From contig CAINED010000049.1 in NCBI GenBank assembly GCA_903847605.1, positions 122,281-186,280 on the forward strand: 64,000 bases of DNA. The letters are read 5' to 3'. Shown piece after piece: positions 56,193-64,000 of the stretch; positions within the stretch are counted from its first letter, which is position 1; the number at the start of each line of letters is the position of its first letter. This stretch comes from an uncultured Hyphomicrobiales bacterium. GTDB taxonomy: Bacteria > Pseudomonadota > Alphaproteobacteria > Rhizobiales > Beijerinckiaceae. The notes beneath the pieces are model-generated. The model did not search any database, was not told the origin of the DNA, and saw only the letters and a list, made by a program, of their open reading frames with translations. A program made the translations under genes and the position numbers.

Positions 56193-56686
56193 CCCTGCAT
56201 CGCAAAGCCGACGTGAACAGCGACAATGACAATCAGCGCGAAGGCCAGAAGCCCGTGCGTCCAGAAAAGCCAAATCCCGCGCGCCTCGTTCGCCGGTATG
56301 ATCGAAGGCAGGTTGAGGCCGCCGAAGATTTCAAGGCTGGCGTAAGCGGAGGCGCCGAGCCAGCCCGTCAGCGGTACGAGGATTAGGAGCGCATAGATCG
56401 TATAATGCGCGGCCTGCGTGGCGCGATAATGCCAGTCCGCGAGCTTGGAGCCGCGCCGCGCGACGGGATTGCGCAAACGATAGGCGAGACGAACGATCAC
56501 GAGCCAGAGCAGAAAGAACCCCGTCGACTTGTGCAGGGAATACATGAAGGTCGACAATGAGCCGGATGTCATCTGCACCATCGTGAAGCCGATGGGAAAT
56601 TGCGCGAGGAACGCAGCGGCGGTCACCCAGTGAAAGATTTTCGCTGTCAGCGAATAGTCTGCGAGAGATGCGGCCGGGCGGTTCAT
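56123..56686 (-). CDS. Cytochrome b561-type membrane protein
   Basis: 187 aa with four hydrophobic segments and His residues placed for two hemes: AKIFHWVTAAAF, YSLHKSTGFFLLWL, AAHYTIYALLIL and IVAVHVGFAMQG. Members of this group (YodB/CybB-like) shuttle electrons from quinol across the inner membrane. The 3' 70 nt overlap the opposite-strand methyltransferase gene. It is encoded 39 nt downstream of the chemoreceptor gene stop on the same strand. Confidence 0.87.
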   Translation of the reverse strand: MNRPAASLADYSLTAKIFHWVTAAAFLAQFPIGFTMVQMTSGSLSTFMYSLHKSTGFFLLWLVIVRLAYRLRNPVARRGSKLADWHYRATQAAHYTIYALLILVPLTGWLGASAYASLEIFGGLNLPSIIPANEARGIWLFWTHGLLAFALIVIVAVHVGFAMQGYLDGPEDSVSEAALEQEKPASA

Positions 56687-56725
56687 GATAGCGCTCGCTT
56701 GCTGGACGGATGAATCGATCGCAGA

Positions 56726-58414
56726 TCAGGCTGCATTCCGATTTGGCGATTGCATGAATTCCTCGACGGACTGGCGGAGCGCCGCTGCCTGCCGGTTGAG
56801 ATCGTCGGATATGCTCCTGACGACCTGAGCCGACTTGTTGGCGTCGCCGACGAGGCCGGCGACGCCACCGATACTCAGATCGAGTCTGTGCGCGGTCTGC
56901 GAAGAGCGCGCGGCAATGCCATCGATTTCCCGCGTGGCGTTGTTTTGAATCTGCGCCGCGCTGGCGATGAGACGGGCGATTTCGTCGATATCCTGAATGG
57001 AAGTGACGATGGCGCGGATCATGCCGGCAATGCTTTCGCTGGCGTCGACGATGCTTTGCAACTGGCCGCGTATGTCCCCCGTCGCGCGCGATGTCTGCGT
57101 CGCCAGCGCCTTGATTTCGGAGGCAACGACGGCGAATCCGCGGCCGACTTCGCCAGCGCGCGCTGCTTCAATGGTTGCATTCAACGACAGGAGATTGGTA
57201 CGTTCTGCAACGGACTGTATGAGTTCGATGACCTTTTCGATGGATTGCGTGCGCATGACGAGATCGGTCGAGCGATCGTCAGCGAGCCTGATTGACGTAT
57301 TGGCAAGGGCGGCCACTTCGGTGGCCCTGATAATCTGCTTGTGGATGTCACCGATGGATCTTGTGAGTTCGCTGACGGCCGCCGATACGGATTCGATGCT
57401 GGCGGCGGTTTGCGATGTCGAGTCGCTGGCGACGATGGTCTGTTTTTCCGCATCGGCGGCCATGCCCGCCAGTTCCACGGACTGGCGTTGCATGCGGGCG
57501 GCGTGTTCCTCGAGATGCGACAGGATGCGCGCGATGTTGTCGCGGAAAAGTTCGGCAGCTTTTTGCTGCGCCTGTTTGGCGACGATTTCCTGCGTGAGCG
57601 TTTCGCGTTCGGCCTCCGTGCGTTCCTGCCGGCGTTGCGATTCTGCTTGATGTGCGAGCAGGGCGCTGCCGAGCACGCCGATTTCGTCCTGACGCCGGGA
57701 ATGGCGCGAAAGGTACCCCAATTGTCGGGGAGTAGGGTCGAACAGCGCCTGCGCAAAGCGCTTGATAGGCGTGACGAGCCAGAGCCGCTCGAAGATGGCG
57801 ATCTGCAACAAAACCAGCAAGCTCAAAAACGCCGCGAATAACATATGGCGCGCATAGACGGTTTCGCTTTCAGCCGAGGATTTCGCGAGATCGGAGTTCT
57901 GTTCGCCGATGGCCGCCTGAAATGCGCCAAGGGCGGCCAGAATTTTTGCGTCTGCGCCGTTCAGGCGCTCGACAAGGTTACGCCACTCCTGCTGGGCATT
58001 GTCGGCGAAAGCCACCCTACGTCCGAGGCCCGCGAGCGCCTCAAACTCGGCGGCGATCTGCTGAACGATCTTGACCTGATCCTGCGGCGAATTTGGCGGC
58101 AGCGCAGGCCAGGCGAGTCGGATTTCTTCGGCGAGCGATCCGATGCGAATGCGCTGGGCTGCCCGTTCTTCCGCCATGAGTTCCGCAAGGCGACCGGCTT
58201 CCTGCATCCGTGAAAGCGCACCCATGCCGCGCACGACATCCGAAATGACCTTGTGTCCCGCGGACGAGGTGTGGACGGCTTGAGCCAGCAGCGCGTTCTG
58301 GCGGGTCTGGTAGATGGCTTGAGACACGACGACCAGCGTGCCGCACATGGCGAGCGCGCCGACCCAGACGACAAATCGCTGCTTTACCGAACTTCGAAAA
58401 CCTGCGGGAAGCAT
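56726..58414 (-). CDS. Methyl-accepting chemotaxis protein
   Basis: 562 aa. Two membrane segments (~14-34 and ~195-215) flank a ~160-residue helical periplasmic sensor domain (4-helix bundle type). After a short linker comes a signalling domain whose tip reads [21 protein letters not shown], close to the canonical hairpin. It has no C-terminal CheR-tethering pentapeptide. It relays an unknown signal to CheA, and no che genes are in this window. Confidence 0.92.
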   Translation of the reverse strand: MLPAGFRSSVKQRFVVWVGALAMCGTLVVVSQAIYQTRQNALLAQAVHTSSAGHKVISDVVRGMGALSRMQEAGRLAELMAEERAAQRIRIGSLAEEIRLAWPALPPNSPQDQVKIVQQIAAEFEALAGLGRRVAFADNAQQEWRNLVERLNGADAKILAALGAFQAAIGEQNSDLAKSSAESETVYARHMLFAAFLSLLVLLQIAIFERLWLVTPIKRFAQALFDPTPRQLGYLSRHSRRQDEIGVLGSALLAHQAESQRRQERTEAERETLTQEIVAKQAQQKAAELFRDNIARILSHLEEHAARMQRQSVELAGMAADAEKQTIVASDSTSQTAASIESVSAAVSELTRSIGDIHKQIIRATEVAALANTSIRLADDRSTDLVMRTQSIEKVIELIQSVAERTNLLSLNATIEAARAGEVGRGFAVVASEIKALATQTSRATGDIRGQLQSIVDASESIAGMIRAIVTSIQDIDEIARLIASAAQIQNNATREIDGIAARSSQTAHRLDLSIGGVAGLVGDANKSAQVVRSISDDLNRQAAALRQSVEEFMQSPNRNAA

Positions 58415-58503
58415 GCCGGCTCCTGTGGCCGAGTAGATTCCCCCATAGCCGCGTTATGGTTAACCTGCGGTAAATTTCACTGATTGAGAACGGAATTTCA
58501 TAA

Positions 58504-59196
58504 TCATCGCATACGTGTAGAGGGCGTTGGCAGTCCGAAAGCGCGGGCGAGGAACATTGCGCCGTGCCTGATTTCCTCGCCGTCGATCCCGTGACCGACG
58601 CCGATGGCAAGATGCCACTGGCAGGGAATGTTGGCGGCAGCGAGCTGGTCGGCGGTCATGAACATGGCGTCGACCGGGATAACTTCGTCCATGTGCCCGT
58701 GCATGATGAGCACCGGCGGCGGGAGGCCATCCTTACGACGGGCGGTCGCCTCTGCGAGATTTTCCGGCCCGACGAGAGTTCCCGACAGTCCGATAACCGC
58801 CGCCGGCGCGATCTTGCGGCGCAATCCGACATGCAATGCCATCATCGCGCCCTGGCTGAAGCCGGCGATCGCCACGTTCTCCGGCGCGACGCCGAGTTCG
58901 GCGGCCTCCTCGTCAATGAAGGCGTCGATGACCGGGTGCGCCCCGCACACGCCGGACCATCTCTCGTGCGGGTTGCGATCCGTCAGGCGGAACCATTGCC
59001 GGCCGCCGGGAGACATGGCGCATGGTTCGTGCGCGTGGGGCGAGACGAAGGCCGCGTCCGGCAGATATTTCTGCCACTGGCGGCCGATCTCGATGAGGTC
59101 GTTGCCGTCGGCGCCGTAGCCGTGAAGGATCACGACAAGTTGCTTGGCTTTGCCGGATACCGGTTTCAGGCGAGGACCGTCGAGCGAGCGTGACAT
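58504..59196 (-). CDS. Carboxylesterase / phospholipase-like alpha/beta hydrolase
   Basis: 230 aa of the YpfH/acyl-protein thioesterase-like group: LVVILHGYGADGNDLIEIG, nucleophile GFSQGAMMA, acid in MHGHMDEVIPVDA and His in GVGHGIDGEE. No signal peptide, so it acts in the cytoplasm on small carboxylic or acyl esters. The start overlaps nothing; a 100-nt gap to the glycosylase gene holds no gene. Confidence 0.9.
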   Translation of the reverse strand: MSRSLDGPRLKPVSGKAKQLVVILHGYGADGNDLIEIGRQWQKYLPDAAFVSPHAHEPCAMSPGGRQWFRLTDRNPHERWSGVCGAHPVIDAFIDEEAAELGVAPENVAIAGFSQGAMMALHVGLRRKIAPAAVIGLSGTLVGPENLAEATARRKDGLPPPVLIMHGHMDEVIPVDAMFMTADQLAAANIPCQWHLAIGVGHGIDGEEIRHGAMFLARAFGLPTPSTRMR

Positions 59197-59296
59197 GCAT
59201 TTCCCCCAGAGTTCGGCGCGGGTATAGGCGCGGTAAGCGCCGACGCCAAGTGCACGGCGCCGCTCTCGCTATTCGGCGCGTAATAGCACGGGGCGA

Positions 59297-59953
59297 TCAG
59301 CCCCGCTTTTTCGAGGCTTCGCGGCTCAGCGCAAGCGACTTTGCGTAATAGGCCCATATCAGCCGGGCCGCTGCCGCGCGATAGGGCCGCCAGCGTTGCG
59401 AAAGTTCCTCCAGTCGTTTCGCGTCAGGCCGCTTGCGCAGTTTCATGGCGATGCGAACGCCCTCCTGAAGGGCAAGATCCCCGGAAGGCCAGACATCGGG
59501 ATGGCCGATGCAGAACAGGAGGTAGATGTCGGAGGTCCAGGGGCCGATGCCCTTGATTACCGTCATTCGCGCGCGCGCGGTTTCCGCGTCGAGTTTGCGC
59601 AATTCCGCAAAATCGAGGGTTCCCGCGTCGATCGCCGCAGCCACGTGACGCAAGGTGCGCATCTTCGGCATCGAAAGGCCGCAACGCCGAAAGTCGTCGT
59701 CGGATGCGTGTAGAAAATGCGCGTGATGGAATTCGCCGAAATTTTGCTCGACCCGCGCATAAATGGCGCGCGCGCTCGCCGTCGAGACCTGCTGCGAGAC
59801 GACGATCCAGATCAGTCCCGCCAAGCCTTCCACCCGTTTGCGCAAGGGCGGAAGGCCCGCGATTTCGAGCATGTGGGGGATATAAACGGGATCTGCCAGC
59901 GCGAGCGATGAAAGGGCATTTTGTAGTTGAATTTCATCAGTGATGAAGTTCAT
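59297..59953 (-). CDS. DNA-3-methyladenine glycosylase II (AlkA/Mag-type)
   Basis: 218 aa from MNFITDE; longer in-frame starts at 60031 (ATG, with GAAAG upstream) and 60076 (TTG) are possible. HhH-GPD fold: IWIVVSQQVSTASARAIYAR, IKGIGPWTSDIYLLF (helix-hairpin-helix), and the catalytic Asp in WPSGDLALQEG. It removes alkylated purines in base-excision repair. It diverges from gluQRS. Confidence 0.88.
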   Translation of the reverse strand: MNFITDEIQLQNALSSLALADPVYIPHMLEIAGLPPLRKRVEGLAGLIWIVVSQQVSTASARAIYARVEQNFGEFHHAHFLHASDDDFRRCGLSMPKMRTLRHVAAAIDAGTLDFAELRKLDAETARARMTVIKGIGPWTSDIYLLFCIGHPDVWPSGDLALQEGVRIAMKLRKRPDAKRLEELSQRWRPYRAAAARLIWAYYAKSLALSREASKKRG

Positions 59954-60135
59954 GGGATCGGGAGCTGCATTTCCATTGTCGGTGGGAACCTTGCGGCGGC
60001 CGAGTTTGTTAACTTGTGTCACGATTGCCATCTTGTCTTTCGCTACGCCGAACAATCGCCTAGGATTTGGCGTCAAGTTAAATGTGCCTGATGTTATGGC
60101 AATATTGTATTTGAGCTATGTATCGAGTCGAGGAA

Positions 60136-61059
60136 ATGCAGCCAAGATCAAGTCAGGATGTGTGCGGAACAGGGGCGTGGCCTCCCGTCGTCAGGTTTGC
60201 GCCTTCGCCAAACGGCTATCTCCACCTTGGCCATGCCTACTCGGCATTGCGGAATTACGAATTCGCGCGCCGCCATGGCGGGCGGTTCCTTTTGCGCATC
60301 GAAGATATCGATATCGGCCGGGCACGGCCGGAATTCGAAGCGGCGATTTTCGATGATCTGGCGTGGCTCGGGATCGAATGGGACGGACCGGTGCGGCGGC
60401 AATCCGATTACTTCTCCGACTATGCGATCGCTCTGGAAAAGCTGGCTGCCCGTGGGTTGATATACCCTTGCGTTTGCACCCGGGCCGAGATCCAAATCGC
60501 GGTGCGAGGACATTCGCAATGGCAACGCGATCCCGATGGTTCGCCGCATTATCCCGGCACATGCCGAGGAGCTGTTCATGCGGGCTTGGCCTATACGATG
60601 GCCGATCGGCCCGTCTCGCAACGTATCGACATGTCCTACGCCATCTCGTTGCTGCAGGGGCCCCTCGGATGGTGCGAATTCGGTGAAGGGAATGAATCCC
60701 GGTTTGTGAGCGCCGAACCCAGTTCCTGGGGAGATGCAGTGGTCGGGCGCAAAGATGTCCCGGGCAGCTATCACATCGCTGTTGTCATCGACGATGCATT
60801 GCAGGGTGTGACGGATGTCATCCGCGGTATGGATCTTTTCGAGGCGACCAGCCTGCATCGGTTGCTGCAAGAATTGCTCGATCTGCCCGCGCCCAACTAT
60901 CGGCATCACAAGTTGATCGAAGACGAGGCGGGGCGAAAGTTGTCGAAGAGTATCGGGTCGATGTCTCTGCGGGAATTGCGGTCGCAAGGCGTGACGCCGG
61001 AACAGATCAGGGCGCGTCTCGGCCTCATCGAAACCGTGTCGCCCGCCGGATTGGTATAG
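60136..61059 (+). CDS. gluQRS: Glutamyl-Q tRNA(Asp) synthetase
   Basis: 307 aa from ATG 60136 (an ATG at 60118 lacks a ribosome site). It is a GluRS catalytic core without the anticodon-binding half: RFAPSPNGYLHLGHAYSAL (HIGH-type motif), LRIEDIDIGRARPEF, the zinc site CVCTRAE with a later YPGTC, GMDLFEATSLHRLL, and RKLSKSIGSM (KMSKS type). It charges glutamate onto queuosine at position 34 of tRNA(Asp). It converges with the peptidase gene, 6 nt between stops. Confidence 0.94.
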   Translation: MQPRSSQDVCGTGAWPPVVRFAPSPNGYLHLGHAYSALRNYEFARRHGGRFLLRIEDIDIGRARPEFEAAIFDDLAWLGIEWDGPVRRQSDYFSDYAIALEKLAARGLIYPCVCTRAEIQIAVRGHSQWQRDPDGSPHYPGTCRGAVHAGLAYTMADRPVSQRIDMSYAISLLQGPLGWCEFGEGNESRFVSAEPSSWGDAVVGRKDVPGSYHIAVVIDDALQGVTDVIRGMDLFEATSLHRLLQELLDLPAPNYRHHKLIEDEAGRKLSKSIGSMSLRELRSQGVTPEQIRARLGLIETVSPAGLV

Positions 61060-61065
61060 AAAAAT

Positions 61066-63105
61066 TCAGCGAACAGGCGCGTTCGAGGCGAGACGCGATG
61101 CATTGGGCGCGCGTGCAATCAATGCATCGATACGCTCGCGCTCGCGGGTGAATTCGCTGATCTGCTGGCGCGAAAGCTGTCGCGTCCGGGCAAGACGGAT
61201 ACGCAATGGATCGACGTAGTTGCCGTTGACGATAACCTCGTAGTGCAGGTGCGGACCCGTCGAGAGGCCGGTGTTGCCGACATAGCCGATTACCTGACCC
61301 TGACGCACCCGTACGCCTTCCGATACGCCGCGTGCATAACCAGAAAGATGATTGTAAGTGGTGACGTAGCCGTTGCCGTGCTGGATCTCAATGCGGTTGC
61401 CATAGCCGGATTCGCGCTTGGCCTTGATCACGACGCCATTGCCCGAGGCGACGATCGGCGTACCTGTCTTCGTCGCCCAGTCGACACCCGTATGCATGCG
61501 CGAATATCCGAGGATCGGATGGCGGCGCCAGCCGAATCCCGAACGCTGTTCACCTGTTGACAGCGGTTTGCGGATCAGGAATTTGCGGTTCGATTTTCCG
61601 GTTGCATCGAAATAGTCGATGGCGCCGTCCCGATCGACGGCATAGCGATAATAACGGAAAGTCTCCGAACGCGCGGTGATCGCCGCGTAGAGAAGTTCGT
61701 TCGCGCCGTCGCGATCTTCGCTCTCGCTGTAAAAGACCTCGAATGCATCGCCCCCGGTCACTGCCCGGTTGAAGTCGATGTCATTGGCGAAGATGCGCAC
61801 GAGTTCGTCGATCATGCGCTTGGGAATCTGCTGTTTCAGCGCGGATTCGTAAAAGGCATTGTAGAGGCGCATTGCGCCGGGGTTCTCATCCTCATCGTCG
61901 TCCGGGTCGGGCGCGCGCGTTCTGGGAGCGGGGCGGCTTTCCGTGCGGGCGACCAGCACATACTCGCCGGCATCGTTGATGGCGACGGTGACCTCGAGGG
62001 ATTCGTCCGTATAGATCGAAAGGCGCGCCACCTGCATGCGGCCGCTGCCGTCGATGTCGGCCAACAGGATCTTTAGCTTCTGGCCTTCCTGAACCGCGCT
62101 CTGCCCACGCCGCCCGCTCAATGCGCTGACGATCGATTTCACCTGCGCTGGCGTAGCGCCTTGCGCCGCGAGAACCTGATCGAGGCGCTCATTGCGCTTC
62201 ACGACGACAAGCTTCTCGTCGCCGTCGTTTTCCTTGTTCTCGGGAGGCGCGAATTTGGGAATGACCGTGACATTTTCCGCGACCATTTTCACTTCGATCG
62301 AAGAGAAGGGCGAGGCGATGGTCGGTGCGTTGAGGGTTGCATAGCCGAGAGAGCCTGGAGCCAGACCGGCGCGGCTTGTGCGCATCAGCAGCATCTGCGG
62401 CGGAATCGGCAGGTTCTGACGCGGGCCGCTGCCGACAGCATTCTTGAGATGCTCGCTGACCTGGGCCTGAATCTCGTCGATCGTCAGGGAGAACCGGATT
62501 GAGCTTGCGTCTGCAGACGTGAAGTTCTGCGCCTGGAAGGATACGTCGGCGTCTTCGCGCGCGATCTCCGGCTCGGCAGCGGACTCGCCCGGCGTCGGAT
62601 CCCCGCCGAGCATTTTCATCGGGTTGAACGCCGGCACTTCGCTGGCGAAGCCGACGGAGTTCATCGCTAATGTCGTGCCGATATGCACGAAATTGCGGTT
62701 GCGGACGATTTCCCTGTCGCCGACTTTTACGGTCGTGGGCGCGCGGAAGCCCTGACGCGCCGCCACTATATCGACGGGTCGCGCCAGCCTGTCGCCCTTG
62801 TTGTTCTGGCTGATGGCGCTCTCGCCCGGCGAACGCTGGCGGGCGACATATTCCGGCGCTTCGGCATAACGGGAGCTATAGTTGAGGGCAGCGTAAATCG
62901 CCGATCCGATGAGCCCTGCGCCCGCGAGGCCGGTGAGAACCGTACCGGTGAACCATCGCAGCGAAACGCGCTTGTGGTCGATCGGGGTGCGCGACTCGCC
63001 CATCGCCTCGATCGGCGGTTCGACGCCGAGATCGACGACGCCCGCTCCGCGGCGCTGGGCGCCGGGCCATCGGTCGATTTTCTGAAGCTCCCGTGCGTCC
63101 GCCAC
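61066..63105 (-). CDS. M23-family (LytM-type) peptidoglycan endopeptidase, membrane anchored
   Basis: 679 aa. A cytoplasmic ~50-residue head is followed by one membrane helix (GTVLTGLAGAGLIGSAIYAAL, ~53-73), a long low-complexity and LysM-like periplasmic part with VVKRNERLDQVLAAQGA, and a C-terminal M23 domain with HTGVDWATKTGTPI and HLHYEVIVNG giving the zinc ligands. Intact HxxxD and HxH motifs suggest an active cross-link endopeptidase rather than an EnvC/NlpD-like activator. It runs away from the rRNA operon. Confidence 0.93.
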   Translation of the reverse strand: MADARELQKIDRWPGAQRRGAGVVDLGVEPPIEAMGESRTPIDHKRVSLRWFTGTVLTGLAGAGLIGSAIYAALNYSSRYAEAPEYVARQRSPGESAISQNNKGDRLARPVDIVAARQGFRAPTTVKVGDREIVRNRNFVHIGTTLAMNSVGFASEVPAFNPMKMLGGDPTPGESAAEPEIAREDADVSFQAQNFTSADASSIRFSLTIDEIQAQVSEHLKNAVGSGPRQNLPIPPQMLLMRTSRAGLAPGSLGYATLNAPTIASPFSSIEVKMVAENVTVIPKFAPPENKENDGDEKLVVVKRNERLDQVLAAQGATPAQVKSIVSALSGRRGQSAVQEGQKLKILLADIDGSGRMQVARLSIYTDESLEVTVAINDAGEYVLVARTESRPAPRTRAPDPDDDEDENPGAMRLYNAFYESALKQQIPKRMIDELVRIFANDIDFNRAVTGGDAFEVFYSESEDRDGANELLYAAITARSETFRYYRYAVDRDGAIDYFDATGKSNRKFLIRKPLSTGEQRSGFGWRRHPILGYSRMHTGVDWATKTGTPIVASGNGVVIKAKRESGYGNRIEIQHGNGYVTTYNHLSGYARGVSEGVRVRQGQVIGYVGNTGLSTGPHLHYEVIVNGNYVDPLRIRLARTRQLSRQQISEFTRERERIDALIARAPNASRLASNAPVR

Positions 63106-63422
63106 GCTTGCCTTCCGTTTGCGCCGCTCGCGGCAAATCAGTTGGGACCGACCGGAGAGATACCGGATTTTGCCGTGAGAACATGGCTAAAGTCCAGAAT
63201 CCCGTCAATTGCCGTAGCAGAGCAATCAACGAAAACAGCCGGGCTCCCCTGCATTGGCGGGGTCAAAATGGCCCAAATAGGGCGGGCGGGACTTCGCGCG
63301 CCAGTCAGGGTCCAAAGTTGTGCCGAACGGCGACCGAGACATGAAAACCATTGTGCAATGCACTGTAATCGCCGGAGTTTTTGCACTGCGAGAAAAAAAT
63401 GCGAATTTTTTAAAACTCTGTG

Positions 63423-63451
63423 TTGACAGGGGATCGGGCTTCCCCCTATAA
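63423..63451 (+). promoter_or_regulatory. rRNA operon promoter
   Basis: TTGACA (63423-63428), 17 nt, CTATAA (63446-63451), a near-consensus sigma-70 promoter, with an A/T-rich UP-element-like stretch (runs of A then T) just upstream. Confidence 0.82.
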
Positions 63452-63600
63452 GCACCACACCGACGGCGGCGCTGCTCTTGGCGGGCGGCACGCTTCGGTC
63501 TTCTTGACCCTCTCGGGTGTACAAATTCCGGTCGAAATGCCATGTATTGGCAGCTTTGACCGGTCGATGGCGGTTCCGCCATCCACCGATAGGTTGAGAT

Positions 63601-63612
63601 CGCTGTTTGACA
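63601..63612 (+). promoter_or_regulatory. boxA-like antitermination site
   Basis: CGCTGTTTGACA followed by ATTGAATC, close to the boxA consensus TGCTCTTTAACA and to the leader seen before alphaproteobacterial 16S genes. It probably binds NusB and S10. Confidence 0.6.
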
Positions 63613-63859
63613 ATTGAATCGGAAGAAAGAGAAACGTGGACGGCGGATGTCCTTGCGGACATCCCGGATCTTCGGGTCCGGGTGTCGATGAGACAATCTG
63701 ACGGTCACGTTTTCTAAGCACACCATGAGGCGTCGCGAGACGCCGGAATGACTGGCGTCGTGAGACGCTAGTGGTGCTTGGGACTCGTCAAAATGAGGCT
63801 CGCGAAACGAAAGTTTCGTCGAGTATGTCAGTGACCAGTCAGGAGACAATCTCAAACTT

Positions 63860-64000
63860 CAACTTGAGAGTTTGATCCTGGCTCAGAACGAACGCTGGCG
63901 GCAGGCCTAACACATGCAAGTCGAACGCCCCGCAAGGGGAGTGGCAGACGGGTGAGTAACACGTGGGAACGTACCCTTCGGTTCGGAATAACTCAGGGAA
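63860..64000 (+). rRNA. 16S ribosomal RNA, 5' end (cut by window edge)
   Basis: The start CAACTTGAGAGTTTGATCCT, then GGCTCAGAACGAACGCTGGCGG, is the universal 27F region. GGCAGGCCTAACACATGCAAG and the short V1 loop CGCCCCGCAAGGGGAG are alphaproteobacterial in type. About 140 nt are present; the rest lies beyond the window. Confidence 0.97.

Larger units (their letters stand above)
63106..63859 (+). other. rRNA operon control region and 16S leader
   Basis: 754 nt with no supported protein gene. The first ~280 nt show nothing that I recognise. An AT-rich stretch (63392-63420) precedes a strong promoter, then a ~400-nt transcribed leader with boxA. The section 63640-63860 contains paired stretches (CGGATGTCC / GGACATCCG near 63644-63664, and GGCGTCGCGAGACGCC at 63730-63745) and should fold into the processing stem of pre-16S RNA. 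Confidence 0.7.

Overview
The window is a chromosomal segment of an alphaproteobacterium, most likely a member of the Hyphomicrobiales (Rhizobiales). Grounds: high G+C, AddAB rather than RecBCD, a DivL-type cell-cycle pseudokinase, PHB genes with a PhaR regulator, a PmtA-like methyltransferase, and the 5' end of an alphaproteobacterial-type 16S rRNA at the right edge. I cannot name the genus. Nearly all of the window is ordinary housekeeping and accessory metabolism. I found no CRISPR array, no complete prophage, no transposase gene and no tRNA gene.

Layout. (1) 90-13163, minus strand: ahcY, then, after a terminator, an apparent operon divL - tsaE/amgK fusion - murU - addB - addA. It links cell-cycle signalling, tRNA modification, cell-wall recycling and break repair. 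(2) 13341-16233, minus: an aromatic-acid decarboxylase-like amidohydrolase, gpmA, dapB and a DUF1330 protein. (3) 16446-29381: two secreted proteins (a phosphoesterase and a DUF3616 protein), an SGNH hydrolase, pyrF, a PmtA-like methyltransferase, a cNMP-binding patatin, hybrid malic enzyme maeB, and a small set of a dehydrogenase, two solute-binding proteins and an SDR. (4) 29499-40637, plus: a complete urea-use locus in the order ureEFG - urtABCDE - ureDABC, with a sigma-54 promoter in front of urtA. The transporter brings urea in, UreABC hydrolyses it, and UreDEFG load nickel.

(5) 40649-44436: two REP-like palindromes, two small proteins, and a comM gene cut exactly at its Walker A codons by about 1.3 kb of lower-G+C DNA carrying a secreted hydrolase. 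(6) 44552-52597: PHB genes phbB, phbA and phaR, with a two-gene unit (Bug receptor and amidohydrolase) lodged between phbB and phbA, flanked by another Bug receptor and a dienelactone hydrolase. (7) 52607-63105: an EAL phosphodiesterase, gloB, a methyltransferase, a cytochrome b561, a chemoreceptor, an esterase, an AlkA-type glycosylase, gluQRS and a LytM-type M23 peptidase. (8) 63106-64000: promoter and leader of an rRNA operon and the first ~140 nt of 16S rRNA.

The points most worth a second look are the tyrosine at the phospho-acceptor position of DivL, the precise interruption of comM together with repeats around its cargo, the sigma-54 promoter inside the urea locus, and the strongly structured leader of phaR. 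I did not find convincing evidence of a wholly undescribed multi-gene system.
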